The position numbers were made by a program, and so were the translations under genes. DNA of 64,000 nucleotides, taken from positions 1 through 64,000 of the forward strand of contig WNNJ02003290.1 of the NCBI GenBank assembly GCA_012934845.2. The letters run 5' to 3'. This DNA is from Pomphorhynchus laevis (lineage: Eukaryota; Acanthocephala; Palaeacanthocephala; Echinorhynchida; Pomphorhynchidae). Shown here piece after piece: positions 11,001-23,000 of this stretch (its first letter is position 1; every line of letters starts with the position of its first letter). Under the pieces are notes generated by a model. It did no database searches. It saw only the letters and a program-made list of their open reading frames with translations, and was not told the DNA's origin.

Positions 11001-14000
11001 GTTGGTTTCACCGACATACTGGTTACTGTTTCTTGCACATGCTTTTTGCCTAACAATCACTACGAATTCACAATAGCAACTCAATTGATAGTAGAATAAA
11101 TGAACAAGGTTATCTATCAAACATTAGTATTTAAACAAATCACTTGGCGTGAACCGTTTGCAAGTAAGCGACCACTATTTAGAATGGGTATCGTTACACG
11201 TGTAAACGGTATAATTAAAATATAACTAGTATGATATGAACCAATTATGTTCATTAATTGTTCCATTATAAAAAAAATTTTAGGTTTTAAGTAGATCTTA
11301 ATTAGATCTAATTAAAATCTAAGGTTGATTAATATCTAATCATGTTATGTTAATATAACATAACATGAGTTGATAATTAAATAAAATATGTAAAAATTAT
11401 AATTATAATTTTAATTATTGTCTCAAAACGAAATAAGTCAGAACTATTTGATGTCCTCGAATATCTAAAGCACTAATTTACAGCTTTACAAACACGTTAT
11501 AATGTTAGTAATTTAAAATCATTCTGTGCGTTCAATTTTGATTTTACTGTTTGAACAGCAATTGTTTCTTTAATCGTCAGTTTTCTTTAATTACTTTGGG
11601 ATGCAATGATTATTGCATTAGAATTGAATCAAAGTGGCAAAATATTTTAAAAAATTTTAATTTATTTGTACAGGACTTTGCTTTTAATTATACAAATAAT
11701 AAATGATAATTATGAATTATTTGTAAATTTTTATAATTAGTATGATATGAACCAATTATGTTCATTAATTGTTTCATTATAAAAAAAAACAATTTTTTAG
11801 GTTTTAAGTAGATCTTAATTAGATCTAATTAAAATCTAAGGTTGATTTATATCTAATCATGTTATGTTAATATAACATAACATGAGTTGATAATTAGATC
11901 TTACATAAATAAAATATGCAAAAATTATAATTTTAATTTTAAGAACTTTAATTTTAAATTTTAATTTCAAATAATCTTATATAAAAGAGAGATAAGATAA
12001 GATTATATAAGATCTTTAATCTTATATATACTTAAATAAAAAATGTAATACAGTGCATACGAGGCATAACCTTGATTAGTCAGAAACCTCGAGCGACTTT
12101 TAATTATAAATTATTAAAAATCCATCAAATGTTTCTTATGTTACGGTATTCAATTTAATATCGTAAGTGAGTGGACGAATTGCATATAACATACATACCG
12201 TCTTTTGAAAGATTTATAATGGCAGGGCTGCTTTTTTCTACGTATGACAGCTCAATAGGAAATTTATATGAGACAGCTTTTCCTTGTGTATCATTGAATG
12301 TAACTCTTATTTCGTGAACACCACTAGATATTTCACGATCAATAAAATATTTCATTTTCATGACAACACCCTCAGTTAAATTTTCGTGCTTTTGTGCGAA
12401 TGTACGATCCCACTGGCACAACTCTAAATGAACATTGACCGCACCTTTAGGTATGACCGAAAATGAAATGTCAAGAAGACAATACCCTAAAATATAAAAA
12501 TTATATACAACACGCTTTAAGACGACTTTGTAAACTCACGTTCCGCATGCATCTGTCTCAATTTATTAAGAATATTCACTGAATCGAAACCAGCATTATC
12601 ACATAACTGACGAGGTATCGATTCGAATGATCGAGCAAACGATCGAATTATAATCTGTTCTTTTCCTGGTACAGTTCTACTATAATCTCTCAAGTATCTA
12701 GCCAATTCCATATCAACAGCACCACCGCCTAAATAATAATTAAGCAAAAAATAAAAACGTAAATAAATAAACGAAATTATAAAAATTGAAAAACCAAAAT
12801 TTGAGTAAAAATCCTTGCAAATATGATAATTGAATATGCATATGTTATAAAATATGACTTTTTATTTAAATACAAAATAATGTATGATGATTAAGTTATT
12901 CAGTTTTATCTAAACTGCAAGCAATTTTTATTGCAAAAAATTACAATAATTTGTGTTTAAAAATTTTAATAAATTATATATAAATAAGCGTATTTATATT
13001 ATATAAATAGATGCATATTTTAGAGTAGGTTACTATAAAAATTAAATCAAACAGAAACTAATCAAATATATATACAATAATATTAAAAATAAATATAAAC
13101 TCTTAAGCGGAAAATGTTTATGGATGGGTAATAAATAATATACTATGTATTAGAATAAGATACTATATGATCAAATTTCATCAGAAGAAATACGTCCTTA
13201 GCACGTATTTGGCCGCGCTGCTACGCTGGGTCTAGGAATATGGGCAGAAAAGTGATAACATAGCAGTTCCTCCTGATGACATCTAATCCTTATTCTGATA
13301 CAACTTATATTATTTATTAGACAATTCAAATAAATTGACTTTTGTTTTAAATTAAAATTTTAAATTTTAACTTCAAGAAGTTACATGAAATCTTATATAA
13401 CAATTATCTATTATTTATAATTATTTATTATTTTATTACTTCATTTATCATTGTTTAATTTATAAAAATTTAATGCACACAGACTCAGTTATCTGATCTG
13501 ACTAGTGTATAAATGATTATATGTAATTTATTATAATTAAATAGAATTTATATAATTAAATAGATATGTGCATTTGTTTGAAAAATAGATATGTGCATAT
13601 TAAATAGATATGTGCATATATTATTTAGACATTTATGTAAATTATAGATACTATTTAATAAAAATAATATTTTATTCGTTTATATAATACACACCAATGC
13701 ATAAAGTTTTAATACCAAAGCAATTCTCACAAATTATTGGTGTTACGATTAACAGCTTAAAACTATTAAATTAAGAGAATGGAATTCTATTAGCTTTAAT
13801 CCAAATATAGCATTTGTTTGAACATTCACAATTTCATTAATACGATACCTATGAGTTAATTTGTGAATATTATTTAAATTATCTATTAATTATTGTCTCT
13901 AAACGAAATAAGTCAGAACTATTTGATGTCCTCGAATATCTAAAGCACTAATTTACAGCTTTACAAACACGTTATAATGTTAGTAATTTAAAATCATTCT

Positions 14001-17000
14001 GTGCGTTCAATTTTGATTTTACTGTTTGAACAGCAATTGTTTCTTTAATCGTCAGTTTTCTTTAATTACTTTGGGATGCAATGATTATTGCATTAGAATT
14101 GAATCAAAGTGGCAAAATATTTAAAAAAATTTTAATTTATTTGTACAGGACTTTGCTTTTAATTATACAAATAATAAATGATAATTATGAATTATTTGTA
14201 AATTTTTATAATTAGTATGATATGAACCAATTATGTTCATTAATTGTTTCATTATAAAAAAAAACAATTTTTTAGGTTTTAAGTAGATCTTAATTAGATC
14301 TAATTAAAATCTAAGGTTGATTAATATCTAATCATGTTATGTTAATATAACATAACATGAGTTGATAATTAAATAAAATATGTAAAAATTATAATTATAA
14401 TTTTAATTATTGTCTCAAAACGAAATAAGTCAGAACTATTTGATGTCCTCGAATATCTAAAGCACTAATTTACAGCTTTACAAACACGTTATAATGTTAG
14501 TAATTTAAAATCATTCTGTGCGTTCAATTTTGATTTTACTGTTTGAACAGCAATTGTTTCTTTAATCGTCAGTTTTCTTTAATTACTTTGGGATGCAATG
14601 ATTATTGCATTAGAATTGAATCAAAGTGGCAAAATATTTAAAAAAATTTTAATTTATTTGTACAGGACTTTGCTTTTAATTATACAAATAATAAATGATA
14701 ATTATGAATTATTTGTAAATTTTTATAAGCAAAAATTCTCATAATTTGGTGGGTTATTACTACAAACAAAAGCAATCCCACCTGCAACAATTGAGTCGTT
14801 CTTCACCGTTCGTTTGACGATCATAATAGCATCATGCAATGAACGTTCGGTTTCTTCCATAAATTCCTCTGCTCCACCGCGAAGTATGAATGTGCATGCT
14901 TTTGCTTTTGGGCATCCAGTGAATAAATTAAATCTAAACAGTATTATTAATTAAAAAAATTGCAAGCTGAATTTATTTACATATTTTATTAATTCATAAA
15001 GTAAAATGATTTCAAAAATGTGCATTAACAATTTTATTTGAATTTTAATTATTATTTCGTACAAGCAGTTGATTATACATTAAAAATTTGGACAAAACAG
15101 AATCTGTGTAATTCTAATCAAAAATACATTAAAAAACTGATAATTTGATATCAAAGAACTATACGAAACTATATACTCTTACATAAATCTGACAATTACA
15201 TCTTCCAAATAAAGTCAATTAATATACTGTGTGTCCGTTTCATTACTTCAATTACTTGCTCTCAATAAAAATTCAAATTATATTTATAGTAAAATTGCTT
15301 TAAATTGAGTCAATTTTTCAAAACGAGAATTACGTTTTATTTATAAAAAATTTGTAAATTAAATTTTTATTTTCAACTACCGGTCAAATTTCATAATGTC
15401 ATACCAATAATTTAAGCGCATTTCTTAAAAATATTTATTACAGAATAACTCTAAACTCTTGTTGACACACTTATTTCACCATTTATTGACATTAACTCTA
15501 AACTCTAATAATATATTGACAAATAGTTGTCAAACTCTTTACATCTTTTTTGAAAATTCCAAGAAAATGTACCTTTCGTTTCCAATCTGCCTCTCTTCAA
15601 AGACCTCGCAAGTGGCAAAGACAGAATCAGGAACACCATCAAGTGTAGTTATTATAGATCCACCACATGCCATCATTGTGCGATTCAAGTCATCTTCTGG
15701 AATACGACCAGCACAGAACATATCTCTGTCTGCAAAGTACTGCGTTGCAACGTCACCGATGGGTAATCTAGATAGTACAATTTTAATATCTGCTTTATGG
15801 AGTATTGCTAATTTTTCATAGAGAATGTTCCATTCAGCATCGATTACTTGTTGGTAATCCTAAAAGAATTCATTATATCAGATAAGATAACTGAGTCCAC
15901 GTAGTAAAATGATGATAAAAAGATAAATTTTTAATGATAAAAACGTAATGTTTTTATCTGAAAAATGAAAAAATATAAAAAACATTCGAAAACGTTTTTA
16001 TCGAATAAAATATGAAAGATATAATAATATGAATTATAATCATATTATATTCATATTATAAAATGTATATTATAATATGAATATAAAACATATGAAAGAA
16101 ATCAATTGGATATTTTAAAACTTTTAAGAATGAATTAATCAGATAACTTGCCAGTAGAACAAATCAGATCAGATAACTGAGTCTAATAAAAATAAAGATA
16201 AATAATAAATAATTATAATTATGATAATTATGTATGCTAATTATATATTATAATTAATTTAATGCAAAGTTTTAGTATTTCTGACAGAGGTCATATTACC
16301 GGGAAAACAAAGTCCACAGTTCAATAATAGCAGACGATGATAATAATAGCAAACGATGTATAAGAAAGAATATAGATTAGATGTCATCAGGGGAACTCTA
16401 TGTTATCAGGTTTCGTACCTATTCCTAGATCCAACATAGCAGAGGTGCCAAATATATGCTAATGACGTATTTCCTCGGATGAAATTTGATTATCTACTAT
16501 CTTAACCCGATTCAAAGTATATATTGTATAGTATATATTGTATTCAAAGTATATAACATAGCGGGGGTCAAATACGTGCTAAGGACGTATTTCCTCTGAT
16601 TAAATTTGATTATATAGTATCTTATTGTAATACAAAGCATATTATTTATCATGCATCGATAAAATTTCACTTGAGAGTTTAAATTTATTTTTAATATTAT
16701 TGTATATATATTTGATTAGTTTCTGTTTGATTTAATTTTTATAGTAACCTACTTTAAAATATGCATATATTTATATAATATAAATATGCTTATTTACATA
16801 TAATTTATTAAAATTTTAAACACAAATTATTGTAATTTTTTGCAATAAAAATTGCTTGCAGTTTAGATAAAACTGAATAACTTAATCATCATAAAGGAGT
16901 ATAAACATTATTTTGTATTTAAATAAAAAGTCATATTTTATAACATATGCATATTCAATTATCATATTTGCAAGGATTTTTACTCAAATTTTGGTTTTTC

Positions 17001-20000
17001 AATTTTTATAATTTCGTTTATTTATTTACGTTTTTATTTTTTGCTCAATTATTATTGTAAATTATTATATTGTAAATTTTTAATTTAAATACTATTTTGT
17101 TGACTTATACTTTTCCGTTATAAGAAAAGAAAAACTTCAATAGAAATATAATAATGTCGTATCAATAATACAGCATTTCAGTATTTCTGACAGAGGTCAT
17201 ATTATCGGGAAAACAAAGTCCACAGGTCAAATAAAAAGCGAGAAAATATTTTAAGGCCAAAACCTTCAAATACATTTACATTATAAATATTCGCAAACTT
17301 TGAAGTTGTCGAATATCGTTATGAAAAAGAAAAATATGAGTAAATCGGATAATCGCAATTCGATATGTTTAGAGAATATGCAGTAGAAGATTAAAACCTT
17401 TTTCATTTCACAATAATTTCGTAACGTCCATAAACTTGATTACTACCTTATTAATAATTACTACCTTAGTCCATAATAATTACTACCTTGTTACTTAATA
17501 GGGCATACTAAAATCCCTCAACAAAAAGCAATTTATGCAAACAGTGAAAGTGATAAAAAAATGTACCCTTCGTAACACTTTTTCTTTTAATTAAGGCAAA
17601 TTGAAATTTAAATTAATTTGAATAAATTAATTTAAATATATATAAGTGAATCCCTCAACAAAACGCAATTTATGCAAACTTAATTTAAATTAATTTTGCA
17701 AGATGCTGGATGAAAAATATTTATTTTATTCTAATTATCAATACAGCAGGTGAGTCAAATGATTTTCAGCCAATATTAAAAGCACAAAAACGTGGAAATT
17801 AGATCAGTAGTTAATAACTTCCACAAATATTGAAATGTGGATTTATATAAAATAATATAGTAATAATATAAAATAATTATAAAATAATATATAAAGAATT
17901 ATATAAAATAAAAATATAATAAGATCTATATAAATTTGAAGCAATGTGCAGAATAAAAATATTATTCCAAAATTAAGTTTCAAAAAATCTTTTATTATTT
18001 AAAAGATTAAAAAGTTAAAATTGAATAACCGAATCAGTAATTTTTATAGAATTTCATTAAAGTTTTATTCAAAAACTAGTGAATAAGAACCAGCTATTCA
18101 TAGGGAATTGAATTGAACTATCAATTGAGCAATTAACACAATTTAGGTTTATTATGTGGTGTTTGTACAAATTAATTAAGACCGCTTGTCTATATACTTG
18201 AATTACGACTAGCTGTAAAAATCGATTATCACTATTTTAATTAATTTAACCTAATTATATAAAGTAACACAAATAATTTAATTAAATTAACAAATTAATA
18301 AATTAATTAAACTAATTATAGTAACACAAATAATTTAATTAAATTAATAAATTAAATTAATAAATCAATTAATTAATTATATAAAGTAACACAAATAATT
18401 TAATTAAATAATTTAATTTAACCTAATTATATAAAGTAACACAAATTAACGTGTTTCATGTCGAGCATGTTTAATTCAAAATTTTACTTTAGTCTGTATT
18501 TAACTGTAAACCGCTATCCAGACTTCATTTTTCACAATCAAAATTTGTCGCACAAATTTCAAAAGGAATTTGTGTTCAATAAAGCAAAACAGTTAAAATA
18601 ATTAATTAGTATATCGGTGTGAGTCATTATGCTTTTACCATTATATTAATTTCCTTTAATCATTGGGCTCTATTTACAATCATTATCGTAAATTAAATAT
18701 TATTATGAAAACATAGCTAAAATGAAACGTAAACTAACAAACCTTAACTGAAGTCAGTCTAATTTCAGCATTATCTCTTTCCGCTTTCAACTCGAGTTCA
18801 ATGTTCAAAAGAGCAATTTTAGGCCAATTGACATACTTTTTTCGTTGCATTTCAAATCCTGCATAAGAAAATGCCTTTTTAAACGCAATTCCAGGAACTA
18901 GCCAAGAATCGTTGACCGAACCACCGGTGATTTTCTTTATTCCGATCATTTTCAATGGTTGTTCATCCATTCCAAGAATTAAAACTGCATCAACGACTAA
19001 TTTTGCAAAATGAGCCTTGTGGCTGGCAATTAACTTGGAATTCAAACTTGTCGATGCGCATCGTTCAAGCAGCTGACGCCATTCAGAACTAAATCGATTT
19101 CAAGATCAGAATACGTAACAGTAATTTATTATTAATTAAGAGCTAATTTATTTTACTTAAAGTTGTGATGTTTTAAAATTATAAAATTAAGCAATCAAAT
19201 GTATATGATTAAAATATTAATTAAAAATATTGCTTGTAGCAATAAAAATATAAAATAAAATAATGTAATTTTATAAAACAAAATAGTATTATGACGCTAA
19301 AAGTGTCATTATATAAATATTTATAAAATAAATATAATTTTTAAAGATGACAAAATACATTTTTATAATATAACTATATTATTATAAAAGATTATATTTT
19401 AGCAAAAAAATATAAAATAATGCCATTTTATAAAACAAAATAGTATTATGACGCTTAAAGTGCCATTATATAAATATTTATAAAATAAATATAATTTTTT
19501 AAAATGACAAAATACATTTATATAATATAATTATCTTATTATAAAAGATTATATTTATATTATATTAATATAAAATTATTATTTATATTAAAGATTATAA
19601 ATATAGATATATTTATATCTATATTTTTACATGTAAAAATATAGCAAAGAGGGAATATAGCGAATTTATTTATGCAATTTAATAATTAAATAATAAATAA
19701 TAATTTTACATTAACGCATAATTTAATAAAAGATATATAATAATGTAAAATGGTATTCGTCGTAGCATTTCAAAAGACTGAATTTGAATTTGATTAATTC
19801 GTATTACAAAAATATATAATTTTATTCAAACATTTTATAAAATATTAATAAAGTATAAAGTGAATAATTTACATTTAATTAAAAATTTAAGATTTTCAAC
19901 TTTTATTAATTTATGTTGAAATGAATATTGATAGTTGAAATGTACTAAAATTTGATAATAATAAAATTATCAATTTTAGCAATTTTTTAATAAAATATTT

Positions 20001-23000
20001 ATAATAAAATATTTTTTAATAAAATATTTATAATATCAAGACAAAGTTTTATGATAAACACTCTAATAGATTTAATTATAATTTAATACATCAAAATAGC
20101 TAAAATATTAATATTTTAGCTAACTAAAATAAACCAAAATAACTACAGAAGGAGTTAAAATTAAATTTCCAATAACATAAATGCTGTTTATGTTATAATA
20201 TTAATAATAATTAATAATATTAATATCAGTAATCAAATATTCGCTAACCAGCCAATACAATTAATATTCATCGAATATTAATTTACAATATAATAAAATT
20301 ATAATATAATATAATTATATTATAATATAATTATATATAATATTACTTTTAATGCTGTTTATTAAAAATAATATATATATTCGCTTTCCAGAATATAGAA
20401 TATAATATAATTTGATATATATAATTATAATATATATATAATTTGATATATTATAATATAAATTATAATATAATTTGTTCATTGTTCTGTACCAGCAAAT
20501 AAACTCTGCATCTCAATAATTACTTTTACTTCACCGAAAACTGATGTTTGAAACTCGCAGGGAAAATTCCAGTAAGCGAATATTCGCCAAACTTTACGAG
20601 TTAAGTGTAATTTGTAGTTTATCAGAAACAAAATCAACACATTGAAATTTCAAAACTGATAATAAAATTTCAATAGAATTAAAAAAATCTTCATTTATAT
20701 ATTTATAGCATATGATATCCAAGGGTAAAACAATATAATATATAAAATATAATATTTTAATAGTTATATTAAAATATTAAAAGTTATCATATAATAAATT
20801 ATTACACGAAGCAAAGATAGTAAAAATAGTAAACTATTTTTAAAGTGCAATTTTAAATGCAATTCGTTCGTAACTTAATAAACGAGCCAAAATGATTTGT
20901 TGCCAAATATAGTTCATTCGTAACTTTATAAAAAATGATAACGTGATTTGTTCGTTATTTAATGAAAAAACTAAAGATGATTTGTTACCTATCTTTCCTA
21001 GTTTCATTCAATGGATTGATCAGTATAGCCAGGGATTTTACCTTTTCAACCGCGAGATTACACGCTTTACGTACTGCTCTTACAAGTATAGATGGATGAA
21101 CACCGTCTTCAACGAGTTTCTTCATGTTATTAAGAATTTCACAAGCCAAAAGAACGACAGTCGTCGTGCCATCACCAACTTCAGAATCTTGAGACTGCGC
21201 GATTTCAACTAAAGCTCGAGCTGCCGGATGAGCAACTTCAAGCAAATTCATAACCGTCGCACCGTCATTTGAAATAGTAGCCTTCCCCTTTGAGTCCACA
21301 ATCAGTTTGTCCATACCTCTTGGGCCAAGAGTTGTTCTAACAGCTTCTCCAACAGCTATGCATGCATTCATATTGCTTACCATGTGAGCGCGTCCCTCGC
21401 TACTTTCGCTGCCTTCCTTCATTACCAAAATTGTGGGCTGCAAAGTAAAAAAGGTTTTACTCCTCTATGTAAATCAGTAAATTGCAGTATTTGTACATTA
21501 AAAAAATAAATATTCTGATGAAATAAATATTTAATTATAAATTAATTATAATTTTAGTACTAGTATTTTTCAAATGACGAATATATAAAATCGACCACAT
21601 AACAATTTTAGGCTAATGCATTCAACCATTTTATTCATAATCTTTTTATGAGGCTGTCAGCCTTTTTTAAATACTAAAAAGAGTTTTATTTTTTGGTATA
21701 TTCACGTGACAATATGTCGACTAACATTACGAATTGTTTCACGAAATTATTAGAATTTTAACAAGTACAGGTTTAATTTAAGCATAATTATTGAATTCTG
21801 TAAATTTAAATATTTTGAGATCATTTGATATTTTTTATAAAAACATCTGATTAACAATCATTGATTACATGGTTACATTAATGATTACATTATTACATTT
21901 AATGATTAAATTTTAAGTATTGAAATGTTCTGAAGATGTTTACAGAGGTTTGCGAAAAATCAAATAAAATTGTACTCCTTCCTTTGATACAATAATTCTT
22001 TATCAATAATAGATCATTATCAACCATTTACAATTTTTAGTATTTGGAAACTTTATCCAATTAGGATAAATAAACAGCTTTCGAAATCTAAGAAAGCTTC
22101 CGATTTAAAGATTTAAATTACAATTTATTTTATCAAATTAGGATAAATAACTGAATGCTTAATTTCAGTAAAAAAGATTTATATAGGGATATGATGTTCA
22201 TTGAATATCCAACAGCTTTCGAAATCTAAGAAAGCTTCAGATTTAAAGATTTAAATTATAATTTATATTATCAAATTAGGATAAATAACGGAATGCTTAA
22301 TTTCAGCAAAAAAAGATTAATATAGGGATATGATGTTCATTGAATATCCAACAGCTTTCGAAATCTAAGAAAGCTTCAGATTTAAAGATTTAAATTATAA
22401 TTTATATTATCAAATTAGGATAAATAACGGAATGCTTAATTTCAGCAAAAAATATTTATATAGTGATCTAACGTTCATTGAATATCCAACAGCTTTCGAA
22501 ATCTAAGAAAGCTCCAGATTTAAAGATTTAAATTACAATTTATTTTATCCAATTAGGATAAATAACTGAATGCTTAATCTCAATAAAAAAGATTTATATA
22601 GTGATCTAACGTTCATTGAATATCCAACAGCTTTCGAAATCTAAGAAAGCGTCCGATTTAAAGATTTAAATTATAATTTATTTTATCCAATTATTATAAA
22701 TAACTGAATGCTTAATCTCAACAAAAAATGATTTATATAGGGATATAATGTTCATTGAATATCCAACAGCTTTCGAAATCTAAGAAAGCTTACGATTTAA
22801 GGATTTAAATTACAATTTATTTTATCCAATTAGGATAAATTACTGAATGCTTAATTTTAATAAAAAATGATTTATATAGGGATATGATGTTCATTGAATA
22901 TCCAACAGCTTTCGAAATCTAAAAAAGCTTCTGATTAAAAGATTTAAATTACAATTTATTTTATCAAATTAGGATAAATAACTGAATGCTTAATTTCAAT

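Noticed and set aside
15459-15821. 120-codon plus-strand frame
   Set aside because: It is the antisense shadow of CCT7 exon 4, which has clear family homology and splice sites on the minus strand.
20943-21212. 89-codon plus-strand frame
   Set aside because: Antisense shadow of CCT7 exon 2.
21438-21443. TTG upstream of CCT7 exon 2 as a start
   Set aside because: These bases are the splice acceptor (TTTGCAG). The tiny exon ATGATG|GTAAGT at 23489-23494 restores the conserved MMP start.
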